Shown: positions 1-8,385 of the stretch, one piece after another
Numbering within the stretch: position 1 is the first letter of the stretch
How the letters are laid out: each line of letters starts with the position of its first letter
Origin: Bifidobacterium biavatii DSM 23969
GTDB taxonomy: Bacteria > Actinomycetota > Actinomycetes > Actinomycetales > Bifidobacteriaceae
Assembly (NCBI RefSeq): GCF_000741165.1
Contig: NZ_JGYN01000021.1
Coordinates: 1-64,000, forward strand
Length of the DNA stretch: 64,000 nucleotides
Reading direction: 5' to 3'
The notes under the pieces: generated by a model
What the model saw: the letters and a program-made list of their open reading frames with translations, nothing else
The model's database searches: none
Told to the model about the DNA's origin: nothing
Made by a program: the position numbers and the translations under genes

Positions 1-226
1 CCGGGATCGGGCCGTCGCCCGCGCCCGGCATGTCGGGCGCCCATACGGCGAACCGCGGCAGTCCGGCCGCGTCGGCCTGGCGGATGATTTCGGCCGCGCA
101 GTCGTCCCACATGCGGTGGTCCACCGGAAAGGCATGGACGAGCACGAGCGGCGCGGACTTGCCGTCGCCGTCGCGGTACACGTTGTTGTTCAGTTGAAAG
201 GTCTGCAATGTCATATGGTTATGCAT
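1..226 (-). CDS. Alpha/beta hydrolase, N-terminal part (gene runs off the window)
   Basis: The reverse strand reads into the left edge with an open frame that begins with an antiparallel beta-hairpin and the motif LVLVHAFPVDHRMWDD. This is the usual start of an alpha/beta-hydrolase fold, where the HAFP stretch forms part of the oxyanion hole, followed by a further strand ending PDMPGAGDG. Only about 75 residues are visible, so the nucleophile elbow and the catalytic Asp/His lie outside the window and the substrate cannot be named. Two in-frame ATGs exist, at 226 and 214; neither has a strong ribosome binding site. The gene follows the DUF4916 gene on the same strand with a gap of about 24 bp, so the two are probably co-transcribed. 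Confidence 0.75.
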   Translation of the reverse strand, partial: MHNHMTLQTFQLNNNVYRDGDGKSAPLVLVHAFPVDHRMWDDCAAEIIRQADAAGLPRFAVWAPDMPGAGDGPIP

Positions 227-249
227 CTCGCTGTCATGCCCCGGCCGTG

Positions 250-885
250 TTATCTTCCTAGCCATGCCAGTGCGCGGCGCACGATGTCGCCGTGGCCGTT
301 GATCATCTGGCCGATGAACGTTTCCATCATGTCGCCGTGCGGGTCCACCCATTCCACGTCGAGCGTCTCGTCCTGTGGCTTGCAGTCACCGGCGATCGGC
401 ACCACGTAGCACAGGGCGATCGCGTGCTGGCGCGGATCGTAGTATTCGCTGACCCCGGGCGTGGGGAAGAATTCGGCCACGCAGAACGGCTGCAGGCTTT
501 GCGGCAGGACCGGCAGCGCGATGTCGCCGAGATCCTTGGCGACGTTGCGGGCGATCGCCTCGCGCAGCGTCTCGTGGAAGAGCACGCGGCCGGTGATCAG
601 CGTGCGCTCGATCGACCCGTCATCGGAGACGCGCAGCAGCGAGCCGACCTGCGCGACGCGGCCAAGATCGTCGGTGCGCACCGGCACGATCTCGACGTAC
701 GCGATCGGCATCTGCCTGCGGGCACGGTCGATGTCGGCCGGTCCGAGCCATCCCGGCGGGTTGCCGCGGCCGGTTCCGTGGATGAAATCCTCCGGCGTGA
801 TGTTGTCGAATTCCCCGCGGCGGCGGCCCGCGTCAAAGTCGCCCTCGTCGGGCACCTCATCATTCATGACTGGCATGTTTTCCAT
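250..885 (-). CDS. DUF4916 / Nudix-like hydrolase family protein
   Basis: The frame encodes about 211 residues typical of the actinobacterial DUF4916 family, which is related to Nudix hydrolases. The mid-part contains GRVLFHETLREAI followed by ARNVAKDLG, which aligns with the Nudix box G-x5-E-x7-RE-x-x-EE-x-G. The RE and EE positions are replaced (RN, KD), so metal-dependent pyrophosphatase activity may be weak or lost. The open frame continues upstream to 987, but that extension is Arg/Ala-rich and looks non-coding. I chose the ATG at 885 (MENMPVMNDE); a second ATG 15 bp further in is possible. It lies directly upstream of the alpha/beta hydrolase on the same strand and is divergent from thioredoxin. 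Confidence 0.7.
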   Translation of the reverse strand: MENMPVMNDEVPDEGDFDAGRRRGEFDNITPEDFIHGTGRGNPPGWLGPADIDRARRQMPIAYVEIVPVRTDDLGRVAQVGSLLRVSDDGSIERTLITGRVLFHETLREAIARNVAKDLGDIALPVLPQSLQPFCVAEFFPTPGVSEYYDPRQHAIALCYVVPIAGDCKPQDETLDVEWVDPHGDMMETFIGQMINGHGDIVRRALAWLGR

Positions 886-1052
886 TATGACCCGCTTTCG
901 TTGCGCGGCGCGCGACCGCCTCGCACAGCGAAACGCGACACACTGGCTTTTCGGCTTTGGGTGGAAGTTGTTGAGTGGTGCTGACATGCTGGTGTCAAGC
1001 TATGCCTATAGGGGTAATAGAGCATATACAGAGCATAAGGAGAACAAGAATC

Positions 1053-1421
1053 ATGGCTACCGTTGCAGTCACCACCAAGGATTTCGAGCAGACGATCTCC
1101 GACAACGAGCTGGTGTTCGTCGATTTCTGGGCCACGTGGTGCGGCCCGTGCCGCGCGTTCGGCCCGGTGTTCGAGAAGGCGAGCGAGGCGAACCCGGACA
1201 TTGTGTTCGCGAAGGTCGACATCGACGAGAACCAGGAGCTGGCCACCGCCGCCGGCATCCAGGCCGTGCCGACGCTGATGATCGCCAAGAAGGGCCAGGT
1301 CATCTTCAAGCAGGCCGGAGCGCTGCGCGCCTCCGATCTGGACGATCTGATCGTCCAGGCCCGCGGTCTTGACGTGAACGCCCAGGCCGAGCCGTCCGCG
1401 CAGGAGCCGTCCGCCGAGTAA
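1053..1421 (+). CDS. Thioredoxin
   Basis: A 122-residue thioredoxin-fold protein with the canonical active site WCGPC (Cys30 and Cys33), the preceding VFVDFWATW strand and the cis-proline segment VPTLM around residue 72. It acts as a cytoplasmic disulfide reductase, normally recharged by thioredoxin reductase. The C-terminal 15 or so residues (AQAEPSAQEPSAE) are an acidic, Pro/Ala-rich tail beyond the usual 105-110-residue fold. The start at 1053 is fixed by a strong ribosome binding site (AAGGAG) eight bases upstream; the open frame further upstream is not needed. It stands alone, divergent from the DUF4916 gene. Confidence 0.95.
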   Translation: MATVAVTTKDFEQTISDNELVFVDFWATWCGPCRAFGPVFEKASEANPDIVFAKVDIDENQELATAAGIQAVPTLMIAKKGQVIFKQAGALRASDLDDLIVQARGLDVNAQAEPSAQEPSAE

Positions 1422-1540
1422 GCCCGGCATTCCGCCGGTTTCGCCGTTCATCCGGCAAGCGGACTACACTGGTGAGCAGTGTGCCAGTCCACCGTCGTAC
1501 GGCAAACCGGCAAGCATTATCCGATCGTCCAAGGAGCAAT

Positions 1541-2572
1541 ATGGCCAATCACCGCAGACAGACGCCCACGTTGGGGTCGTTGAGCAAGCGTCAGTGGATC
1601 AAGTTCACGGCGGTTGTCGCTGCAGTGGGCATGTTTGCCGGGGCCGGCTTCATCTCCCGCAATTTCTACATCGCCGAGCATCACGCCGCGACCGCGTCGT
1701 CGCAGGTGTCCTCGTATTCGGCAACCGACTCCGACGCGCTTGAAGTGTCCCGTGGCACGTCGCGCGAGGCGTTGCGCCATGCCGACAAGAACGCGTCCTA
1801 TGTGACGGTGAAGGTCAACGGACAGTCGCGTACCGTGCTCGGCTATCATTTCACCGACGTCAAGTCCGTGCTTGACGCGGGTGACATTACGTTGGAGCCG
1901 GACGACAAGGTGAGCCCGTCGTTGACCAGCGAGGTCAGCGAATCCACGGTGATCACCATCGAGCGAGCCGGCACGCAGGTTGAGACCAGCCAGGAGCCGA
2001 TCGCGTTCAACACGGTCAAGAAGGAGACCGACGACCTGCCCAAGGGCACCGAAAAGGTCGAAACGGAGGGCCAGAAGGGCGTGATGGAGATCACGAGCCT
2101 GGTCACCCGTTCCGGTGACACGGTCGTCTCGTCGAACGTGTTCACCTCGTACGTCAAGAAGGCTCCGGTCGACAAGGTGATCCTCGTCGGCACCGGCGTT
2201 GACACGACGGCCGAAACCGAATCGAACGCCGCATCCGACACCGCGTCCGTCATCGGCACCACTACGCCTGTGGGCGACATGCAGCAGTGGGCGCACGACT
2301 ATCTGCTCGCGAACGGCTATTCGGAATCCGACTTCACAGCCACCGTGTACATCATCAGCCACGAATCCGGCTGGCGCGTGAACGCGACGAATGCGTCGTC
2401 GGGCGCGTACGGTCTCGCCCAGGCGCTGCCGGGCAGCAAGATGGCCTCCGCGGGCGCGGATTGGGCCACGAACTACCAGACGCAGCTCAAGTGGTTCTGG
2501 AGCTATTGCGCGGGCCGCTATGGCTCGATTCAGGGCGCGTACAACTTCTGGGTCGCCAACAACTGGTACTGA
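1541..2572 (+). CDS. Cell-envelope G5 domain protein with C-terminal transglycosylase-like domain
   Basis: About 343 residues. A basic N-terminus is followed by one membrane segment at roughly residues 22-42, acting as signal or anchor. Then comes a DUF348-like ubiquitin-type repeat (VTVKVNGQSRTVLGYHFTDV), a G5 domain (from about residue 160 to 225), and a C-terminal SLT/lysozyme-like domain. That last domain carries IISHESGW, with the probable catalytic Glu near residue 275, and then SGAYGLAQALPGSKMA. This architecture matches Rpf/YabE-type peptidoglycan-remodelling proteins exported to the wall. The ATG at 1541 has AAGGAG nine bases upstream, so the longer upstream frame from 1472 is rejected. 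A strong hairpin follows the stop. It is probably monocistronic. Confidence 0.88.
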   Translation: MANHRRQTPTLGSLSKRQWIKFTAVVAAVGMFAGAGFISRNFYIAEHHAATASSQVSSYSATDSDALEVSRGTSREALRHADKNASYVTVKVNGQSRTVLGYHFTDVKSVLDAGDITLEPDDKVSPSLTSEVSESTVITIERAGTQVETSQEPIAFNTVKKETDDLPKGTEKVETEGQKGVMEITSLVTRSGDTVVSSNVFTSYVKKAPVDKVILVGTGVDTTAETESNAASDTASVIGTTTPVGDMQQWAHDYLLANGYSESDFTATVYIISHESGWRVNATNASSGAYGLAQALPGSKMASAGADWATNYQTQLKWFWSYCAGRYGSIQGAYNFWVANNWY

Positions 2573-2618
2573 TCCGCCACTGGGCGGGTGCTGAGCATAT
2601 CCGCGCACGATTCGTCTG

Positions 2619-2650
2619 AGAGGCCATCGGCATGTCGCCGACGGCCTCTT
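2619..2650 (+). terminator. Rho-independent terminator after the G5/transglycosylase gene
   Basis: GAGGCC and TCGGC pair with GCCGA and GGCCTC around a short loop, about 45 bp after the stop codon. The run of T after it is short (CTCTTGTCGTTT), so termination may be partial. Confidence 0.7.
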
Positions 2651-2789
2651 GTCGTTTACGGCCCGGCTTCCCCCGCCTGCCGCGCCAGGCCCATTCGCCG
2701 TCGGGGGAAGCCGGGCCGCCCGCGCCGAAGTGCTACCGTAGTAGATTAATGCCCCCGTATCCGTTTCCGCTCCGAAGGAGGGCCGTCGC

Positions 2790-3212
2790 ATGACGTTTAA
2801 CCGATACATCGCGTTCAGAATGGTGCTGGAGATCGTGGGCGCGATCTCCTGCGCCGTGCTCGTGTTCGTCAAGAACGATCTGGCCGGGTTTCTGGTGACC
2901 GGCGTGATCGCGCTGTTGTGGATCGTCGGCGAGATCGTGGTGATTACGATGTTCAACCGCAGCAATCCGCGTACGGACGAACTGTCAGACCGTCACCAGT
3001 ATGCGGCGGTGCGTTTCTCGTTCATGACGCTGGTCGGCGCGCTGACGATCATCGGATTCGCTGGCATGATCTCGTCGCTGGCGATGCACGCGCCGTGGCA
3101 GGTCAGCCCGATGCTGCTGCCAACGCTGGCGATGCTCGCACTGTCGCTGTCGGACGCGCGCTACCTGTGGCTGGAGTCCGACGGGCTGCATGGGGGTGAC
3201 GATGAGGACTAG
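2790..3212 (+). CDS. Four-helix membrane protein paired with an XRE regulator
   Basis: A 140-residue protein with four predicted membrane segments, at about residues 10-28, 33-54, 78-98 and 105-122, and a short acidic C-terminus (GGDDED). I do not recognise a catalytic motif. The layout, a small multi-spanning protein translationally coupled to a short XRE-type helix-turn-helix protein, is a common two-gene arrangement in Gram-positive bacteria. In it, the regulator controls the pair or responds to membrane state (family knowledge). The start ATG is preceded by a strong site (GAAGGAGG). Its last codons overlap the start of the downstream regulator by 11 bp, suggesting coupled translation. Confidence 0.75.
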   Translation: MTFNRYIAFRMVLEIVGAISCAVLVFVKNDLAGFLVTGVIALLWIVGEIVVITMFNRSNPRTDELSDRHQYAAVRFSFMTLVGALTIIGFAGMISSLAMHAPWQVSPMLLPTLAMLALSLSDARYLWLESDGLHGGDDED

Positions 3213-3423
3213 TCTCAAGCTGCGTCGCATGGAGCGCGGGATGAAGCAGTCCGATCTTGCGGATCTGGTCAACGTGCGGCGCGAAACGATCGGGCGTCTC
3301 GAGCAGGGCCAGTACTGTCCGTCGCTGCGGCTTGCGATGGACATCGCCAAGATTTTCGACACCACGGTCGAGGACCTGTTCAGTTTCGACGACGAAACCG
3401 ACGCCCCCTCCCCCGCCAAATAA
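3202..3423 (+). CDS. Short XRE-family transcriptional regulator
   Basis: A 73-residue, essentially all helix-turn-helix protein of the Cro/CI type. MKQSDLADLVNVRRETIGRLEQGQY is helix 2, turn and recognition helix, followed by PSLRLAMDIAKIFDTTVEDLFSF, the conserved end of the family (YozG/PhdX-like single-domain regulators). It lacks any dimerisation or sensor domain. I chose the ATG at 3202, which overlaps the end of the membrane-protein gene and has GGGGTG upstream; an in-frame ATG at 3190 is an alternative. It likely binds near its own promoter or the palindrome downstream; the target is not visible directly. Confidence 0.9.
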   Translation: MRTSLKLRRMERGMKQSDLADLVNVRRETIGRLEQGQYCPSLRLAMDIAKIFDTTVEDLFSFDDETDAPSPAK

Positions 3424-3445
3424 TCCGTTCACTATGTGGTTATTG

Positions 3446-3488
3446 CGCCCCGCGATTCGCCTTCTTCGGCGTGTCGCGGGGCATTTTT
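3446..3488 (+). terminator. Rho-independent terminator after the XRE gene
   Basis: An 8-bp arm (CCCCGCGA at 3448) pairs with TCGCGGGG at 3474, followed by CATTTTT. It closes the membrane-protein/XRE operon. Confidence 0.85.
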
Positions 3489-3514
3489 GTCGGAATTCAT
3501 ACGGCGTTCACTCA

Positions 3515-3538
3515 GAATCGTTGGAATTCCAACGATTC
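3515..3538. promoter_or_regulatory. Perfect 24-bp palindrome, candidate operator
   Basis: The two 12-base halves (GAATCGTTGGAA and TTCCAACGATTC) are exact reverse complements with no spacer. It sits after the XRE operon terminator and about 115 bp upstream of the probable promoter of the surface-protein gene. There is no run of T, so it is more likely a protein-binding site than a terminator. The binding protein is unknown; the neighbouring XRE regulator is one candidate. Confidence 0.6.
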
Positions 3539-3597
3539 GCACATAATCTACCAAAAAATCAACGTGTGCGGACATTGTCGCATCGCGTGATGCCGTT

Positions 3598-3680
3598 GTC
3601 ACCTCGTGTGACGGCGATGTCACATACCCCCGTTCTGTCGGGAAACCGGGACTTGCCACGGTCGAAACGGTGAGTATAGT
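3598..3680 (+). promoter_or_regulatory. Promoter with GTCAC/GTGAC repeats upstream of the surface protein
   Basis: A good sigma-A-like promoter is visible: TTGCCA at 3653-3658 and TATAGT at 3675-3680, spacer 16. Just upstream lie three alternating half sites, GTCAC (3598), GTGAC (3608) and GTCAC (3619), forming two overlapping inverted repeats with 5- and 6-base spacers. The untranslated leader would be about 70 nt. The half-site spacing suggests an activator or repressor site; the regulator is not identified. Confidence 0.6.
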
Positions 3681-3756
3681 AATCGGCAGCACCAAGGAAT
3701 TGGGGAAACTTGAGGACTTCGTGCTGATGCACAACAATGATTTGTGGAGGTTCATT

Positions 3757-4275
3757 ATGAAGAAGAAGATCGTGGCCCTGCTGGCTGCCATCGCTACTGT
3801 TTTTGGTTTCGGCTTCGCTTCCAGCGTTGCCATGGCTGACGATTACGGCATCACCGGCACCGTGTCCGGCAGCGTCGTGACCCTGTCCGCTCCGGCTGGC
3901 ACCTTCGCCCCGAACGAAGAGCTGTCCATCACCGTTGACGACACCTACGTCTCCAACGTCACCTTCGCTGCCGACAAGACCTACACCGGCAACGCTCACG
4001 CTGATGGCTCCGCCACCATCACCCTGACCCTGACCGACGCTGCTCTGGCCAACGGCTACACCGCGACCTACACCGTCAAGGGCCTGACCTCTGGCAAGAC
4101 CTACACCGCTTCCGTGACCGCTCCGGCCACCGGCAAGGGCTCCGCTTCCGGCGCTGCCTCCGGTGCCACCACCGCTGAGACTGGTGCTGCCGTCGCTCCG
4201 TATGCCGTCGCCGTCGCTCTGCTGGCCGCTGCTGGCATCGCCGTCTTCGCCGTCCGCAAGACCTCCGTTCGCTGA
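3757..4275 (+). CDS. Secreted, wall-anchored surface protein with LPxTG-like tail
   Basis: A 172-residue exported protein. Its signal peptide is MKKKIVALLAAIATVFGFGF, with likely cleavage after SSVAMA. The mature part is a Thr/Ser-rich beta-sandwich-like domain of about 105 residues, with a repeated pattern of TYT and TVS segments. It is followed by a Gly/Ser/Ala linker and a C-terminal sorting region: TAETG, then a hydrophobic helix of about 20 residues, then RKTSVR. TAETG is a degenerate LPxTG, so sortase anchoring is likely but not certain. The ATG at 3757 has TGGAGG upstream. Codon use is strikingly biased toward a few C-ending codons, which suggests very high expression. Terminator directly downstream. 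Function unknown. Confidence 0.85.
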   Translation: MKKKIVALLAAIATVFGFGFASSVAMADDYGITGTVSGSVVTLSAPAGTFAPNEELSITVDDTYVSNVTFAADKTYTGNAHADGSATITLTLTDAALANGYTATYTVKGLTSGKTYTASVTAPATGKGSASGAASGATTAETGAAVAPYAVAVALLAAAGIAVFAVRKTSVR

Positions 4276-4301
4276 ATTCACTCAGCGTAGCTGATCTTCT
4301 C

Positions 4302-4330
4302 AAGACCCCGGGCTTGCTCGGGGTCTTTTT
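4302..4330 (+). terminator. Strong terminator after the surface protein
   Basis: AAGACCCCG pairs with CGGGGTCTT and is followed directly by TTTTT. It lies about 27 bp after the stop codon. Confidence 0.92.
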
Positions 4331-4410
4331 GTATGCCTTCCGCAATTTCTCCGCGATCGTTCAGCCAATTCCCGAGCGATCCGCCACGACACGAATAGTA
4401 TGGTGAAATC

Positions 4411-4950
4411 ATGAAAGTACTGTTTGTCTGCACCGGCAACATCTGCCGTTCTCCGATGGGCGAGCTGCTGCTCCCCCGCTATTTCGACGATCCGTCCATC
4501 ACAGCCGACAGCGCCGGCACGCGCGGCCTGATCGACCATGAGATCGACCCGTCCAGCGCCAAACTGCTGGCGGCCGACGGCATCGACTCAAGCACGTTCC
4601 GTTCCAAGCGCATCACGCCGCAGCTCGCGAACGAGGCCGACCTGATCCTGTGCTTCGAGCCGCACCAGCGTCAGGACATCGCGACCATCGCGCCGCGTGC
4701 GGGCCGTCACACGTTCCTGCTGACCGACTTTGCGAACATGTGCACGTACTGCGCCCAGCAGGGCTATCTGGAGGGTTCCACGCGCGCCGAGCACCTCGCG
4801 TCGGTGATCGACAACGCGTCCATGATCCGCCCGATGCTGCCCGCGCCGCTGACGATCGAGGATCCGCACCGCAAGGACTTCCCCGTCTTCCAGAAGGCGC
4901 ACGACCAGATCTGCCAGGCGCTGCACATCATCGCCAACGCCACCAAATAG
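4411..4950 (+). CDS. Low-molecular-weight protein tyrosine phosphatase
   Basis: 179 residues with the signature P-loop CTGNICRSP at the N-terminus (nucleophile Cys7, Arg13). The general-acid Asp lies in the DPHRKDF segment near residue 151. The fold and length match the LMW-PTP (Wzb/arsenate-reductase) family, which hydrolyses phosphotyrosine on bacterial BY-kinases. The converging gene next door encodes exactly such a kinase with a C-terminal Tyr cluster, so this is very likely its cognate phosphatase controlling EPS assembly (inference from context). The two genes converge on a shared bidirectional terminator. Confidence 0.92.
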   Translation: MKVLFVCTGNICRSPMGELLLPRYFDDPSITADSAGTRGLIDHEIDPSSAKLLAADGIDSSTFRSKRITPQLANEADLILCFEPHQRQDIATIAPRAGRHTFLLTDFANMCTYCAQQGYLEGSTRAEHLASVIDNASMIRPMLPAPLTIEDPHRKDFPVFQKAHDQICQALHIIANATK

Positions 4951-5020
4951 CGCTACGGGTGTGTGCGTCCGACGACGCTGCCCGCCGGGCGCACACGCGC
5001 GTAACGAACACGCAAGAGAC

Positions 5021-5064
5021 ACGCAGAAGGCCCCTCTCCATGATCGGAGAGGGGCCTTCTGCGT
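5021..5064. terminator. Bidirectional terminator between phosphatase and BY-kinase
   Basis: A perfect 19-bp stem (ACGCAGAAGGCCCCTCTCC and its complement) with a 6-base loop sits between two convergent genes. T-runs are short on both sides, but the stem is very stable. Confidence 0.85.
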
Positions 5065-5111
5065 GCTACTACGAGCGGCGCACGCCGTACGCGCGCCGCA
5101 CCGCACAGACG

Positions 5112-6602
5112 CTACTTCTTCTTGGACGACGAGCGGCGCTTGCCCTTGCGGTGCTGCGTCGAATCGTCATCGTCGTAATAGTAGTTGCCGTAGCTGCTGG
5201 TCTTCTTGGTCTCCTTGGCGAAGTTGAAGACGAAGCCGGTCACGGTCACGCCGAGGTTGTCGAGCTGGGACGCGATGTCGCGCAGCTCGCGCTTGTCGGT
5301 CACGTCGCGGCCGGACACGAGCACGATGCCGCCGCCCATTGCGCCGAACACGGCGGCGTCGTTGGCGACGATCATCGGCGACGTGTCGATGATCACGTAG
5401 TCGTACTGGGTGAGCGCCTGGCGGATCAGCTCCTTCATGGTCTTGGAGTTGAGCAGCGCGGACGCGTTCGGCGGCTTCGGGCCGGCCGGCATGATGTGCA
5501 GGTTCGGCTTCCAGTAGCGCTGCACGACGTCCTTGACGGACGCCTGGCCGGACAGCACGTGCGCGAGGCCCGCATTGCCTTCGAGCGACAGCTTGTCGGC
5601 CACGGACGGGTGACGCAGGTCGGCGTCGATGAGCAACACGCTCGCGCCGTTCTCGGCGAGCGTCGCGGCGATGTTCACGGACGTGGTCGTCTTGCCTTCG
5701 TTCGGGCTGACCGACGAGATGACGATGAGTCGCGCGTTGCTGCCCTCGACCGGCGACGTGAACGACAAGTTGGTGCGCACGCGGCGGTACTCCTCGGCGA
5801 TGGAGCTGCTCGGCGCGGACACGATGACCGGCACGGGCTGCTTGAGCGACTCGTCGTCGGGAATGCGGCCCATGATCGGCGCGTCGATGATCTCCTGCAG
5901 ATCGTGCGATTCCTGCACCTTGGTGGACAGCAGGTCGCGGATCAACGCGACGAACACGGCGAGGATCGCGCCGACGACCAGGCCGATCGCCATGTTGAGC
6001 GCCACCTTAGGGGAGCTCGGCGAGGTCGGCTCGGTGGCCTGCTGCACGATCGTCAGCTTGACCGGCGACTTCTGGGAGGAGTCGTACAGCGAGTTCTGAA
6101 CGACGCTCTGCAGCGATTTGGCGACCTCATTGGCGATGGTGGCCGACTGCTGCGGCGAGTCGTCCTCCACCGTGATGTTCACGAATGCGGTGTTGGTCGG
6201 GTTGGTGACGGTCAGCTGCTGGCCAAGCTGCGCGACGGTCACGTTCAGGCCAAGATCGTCGATGACCGGCTGCAGCACCGCTTCTGTGGTGGTCAGCGTC
6301 GGGTACGACTTGATCTGGTTGGAGATGTACGAGCTCGCGTTGTTGACGGAGGAAATATCCTCGCTGTTGGCGACGGTCTGGTTGTATGTGGCGAACGCCT
6401 GCGCCGTGGCCGAGTACTTCGGCGGCACGAGCAGCGTGTACGCGCACACGGCGGCGAACACCACGACGAACGTGATGATGGCCGAGATGAGATGCTTGCG
6501 GATGATGCGCAGCATATCCATGAGCGTGACGCCGCCGTCACGCTGCTCAACGGCTTCTACGGGCGCCTGGCCCTGTATTGGTTCGCTTTTTTCTGCGACC
6601 AC
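5112..6602 (-). CDS. Polysaccharide chain-length regulator fused to tyrosine autokinase (Wzz-BY-kinase)
   Basis: About 496 residues. An N-terminal Wzz domain has two membrane helices, near residues 35-55 and 215-235, enclosing an extracytoplasmic coiled segment. It is followed by a cytoplasmic CpsD/CapB-type ATPase with Walker A SPNEGKTTTS (Lys near residue 304), Walker A' LLIDADLRHPS and Walker B YVIIDTSP. The tail YGNYYYDDDD holds the Tyr cluster that is autophosphorylated, and it ends in a basic Ser/Lys stretch. It controls EPS polymer length and export. I prefer the GTG at 6602, which has AGGGAG upstream; a TTG at 6620 gives a slightly longer form. Its likely partner is the convergent tyrosine phosphatase. 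Confidence 0.92.
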   Translation of the reverse strand: MVAEKSEPIQGQAPVEAVEQRDGGVTLMDMLRIIRKHLISAIITFVVVFAAVCAYTLLVPPKYSATAQAFATYNQTVANSEDISSVNNASSYISNQIKSYPTLTTTEAVLQPVIDDLGLNVTVAQLGQQLTVTNPTNTAFVNITVEDDSPQQSATIANEVAKSLQSVVQNSLYDSSQKSPVKLTIVQQATEPTSPSSPKVALNMAIGLVVGAILAVFVALIRDLLSTKVQESHDLQEIIDAPIMGRIPDDESLKQPVPVIVSAPSSSIAEEYRRVRTNLSFTSPVEGSNARLIVISSVSPNEGKTTTSVNIAATLAENGASVLLIDADLRHPSVADKLSLEGNAGLAHVLSGQASVKDVVQRYWKPNLHIMPAGPKPPNASALLNSKTMKELIRQALTQYDYVIIDTSPMIVANDAAVFGAMGGGIVLVSGRDVTDKRELRDIASQLDNLGVTVTGFVFNFAKETKKTSSYGNYYYDDDDSTQHRKGKRRSSSKKK

Positions 6603-6767
6603 GAGGCTCTCCCTCTTCAATCAGTGCACACAAAACGAAGTTAATCGTACCAACACTCCTGTACCCCCTACTCGACGCCTTCCACATATCGCCCCTTGCC
6701 TCACGTCTTCCACACATTCGCTTGGTACAGTGGCTCACGGAAATCGACCGGAAGGAACAATCCGAGC

Positions 6768-8213
6768 ATGTCCTCCAATGCATCCGCAACATCAGCCGCA
6801 TCAGCTGTATCAGCCGCGTCCACAGCGTCCACAGCGTCCGCCGGGCCTGCCGCGCCCACGCGAATCGCGCCGCTGCAATCCGGCGCACTGACGGAAACGG
6901 TGTCCCGCATCACCGTCACGACGTCCGATCTGCTGCTGTTCGCCGCCGTGGCGATGCTCCCGTTCGACGGCACCAAGCTTGGCGTGGCGCTGCCGTATTG
7001 GACGCCGATCTCCCCGTGGCTGTTCGCCGCGTACGCGATCGTCAACGCACGGTATCTGTGCAACACGATGCGGCGTTTCCTGCCGTTTTTTCTGCTGCCG
7101 CTATTGCTGGTGACGATGTCGTTCTACGGTTGGCGCACGATCGGCGTGCACCCGTCGGCGCTAGCCAAATCACTATTGTCGCTGCTGCTATGCCTGTCCT
7201 GTCTCGCCTCGCTTGACATTGGCATCCGTCTGAAAAAAGTGCCGCTGCGCACGCTGCTGACCACGCTGTTCGCCGCGTACGTGCTCGCGTTGGGCACCGG
7301 CATATTGCAGTATGTTTCGCTGGAGCGGAACTGGAATTGGCAGCCGGTGCGCGCGTATTTCTGGAATCTGATCTACCGGTATTATGCGTCGACCAGACCG
7401 CAGTTTTTGTTCGCCGAACCGAGTTATATCGGCATGCATGTGTTCGGCGTATTGCTGCCCGTGTTTTGGCTGACGAAGGACCGTCGCATCGGTGCACTGG
7501 TGCCGGTTTTCGCGATCGTCGCGATCGCGATGGGATCCGGCACGCGCATCGTGTTGGATTCGATCGTCGCGGCCTTTTTGTGGATGCTTGGCGCGGTGAA
7601 TTTCCGTTCGCGCAAGGTCACGGCCGGATTCGTCGGCGCGCTGTGCCTGATGGCGGCCGGCTGCGTGAGTGCGCTGTTGTTCGACTCGCGGTTGAATTCG
7701 TTGGCGACGAAGGGATTATTGTCCGGGGACAATTCGATGAGCGCGCGTATTTTCCACATGCTCGCTCCCATGTGGGCTTGGAAGCACGACGTAACGCACC
7801 TGTTGTTTAGCTGGGGCGCGGGCAACATTTCGGACGCGGTGCGCACCGGCTATGCGGGCGCGCGGCGATGGTACGACGCGCATGGCGGCATGTCGAGCCA
7901 GGAAATCGACGGGTTGGCCAATCCTCCGGCCGACACGTTCACGATGAGCGCCTACGCGAGTTTTATCACCGAATTCGGCGTGCTTTGTTTCGTGGTCTTC
8001 GCGGTGCTGGTGCTGCTGCATATCACGCGGCATCATGCGTGGAACCGTCGGAACGTGTGCTGGCTGGTGCTGGTCGCGTATTTGTACGTGCAGTTCGAAT
8101 CGTACGCGTTTTATGCGCTCCCGCTGTTGCTGTGGGCCGTTTCCCTGTATGACACGGAAACCACGAAAGCGCCGCGTCAGAGACACGTCAATAGACAGTC
8201 TGCGATTAGCTGA
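6768..8213 (+). CDS. Wzy / O-antigen ligase-type polytopic membrane protein
   Basis: About 481 residues. After an N-terminal Ser/Ala/Thr-rich tail of some 45 residues there are roughly 10-12 membrane segments. Between the later helices lies one large extracytoplasmic loop (from about residue 300 to 400) containing GAGNISDAV and a YDAHGGMS segment. This architecture is that of the Wzy_C/O-antigen ligase family, which polymerises or transfers lipid-linked glycan. The ATG at 6768 has GGAAGG upstream; the open frame back to 6696 is not needed. It is divergent from the BY-kinase gene. A second polymerase candidate lies at 29132, so one of the two may be a ligase attaching polymer to the envelope. 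Confidence 0.78.
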   Translation: MSSNASATSAASAVSAASTASTASAGPAAPTRIAPLQSGALTETVSRITVTTSDLLLFAAVAMLPFDGTKLGVALPYWTPISPWLFAAYAIVNARYLCNTMRRFLPFFLLPLLLVTMSFYGWRTIGVHPSALAKSLLSLLLCLSCLASLDIGIRLKKVPLRTLLTTLFAAYVLALGTGILQYVSLERNWNWQPVRAYFWNLIYRYYASTRPQFLFAEPSYIGMHVFGVLLPVFWLTKDRRIGALVPVFAIVAIAMGSGTRIVLDSIVAAFLWMLGAVNFRSRKVTAGFVGALCLMAAGCVSALLFDSRLNSLATKGLLSGDNSMSARIFHMLAPMWAWKHDVTHLLFSWGAGNISDAVRTGYAGARRWYDAHGGMSSQEIDGLANPPADTFTMSAYASFITEFGVLCFVVFAVLVLLHITRHHAWNRRNVCWLVLVAYLYVQFESYAFYALPLLLWAVSLYDTETTKAPRQRHVNRQSAIS

Positions 8214-8306
8214 TTCACCAGCCTTCCCTGCTGTCTTTCGTCCGTGAATTGGCATTGGATCGCGCGATAAAGCGAACGGCGATCGTATGAAATAATACGG
8301 AAATTG

Positions 8307-8341
8307 TCTTTTTCATTGCAATGGGTTTACACTGAAAAAGA
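8307..8341. promoter_or_regulatory. AT-rich promoter region with 9-bp inverted repeat
   Basis: TCTTTTTCA at 8307 and TGAAAAAGA at 8333 are perfect inverted arms with a 17-base spacer. A weak -10-like TTACACT lies within the spacer. It lies 45-80 bp upstream of the start at 8386 and could be an operator over the promoter. The surrounding 8215-8385 region is clearly AT-richer than its neighbours. Confidence 0.4.
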
Positions 8342-8385
8342 TAAATAATAATTCCAACTCGTCGTCTATTGATAAGGAGTTCAAT

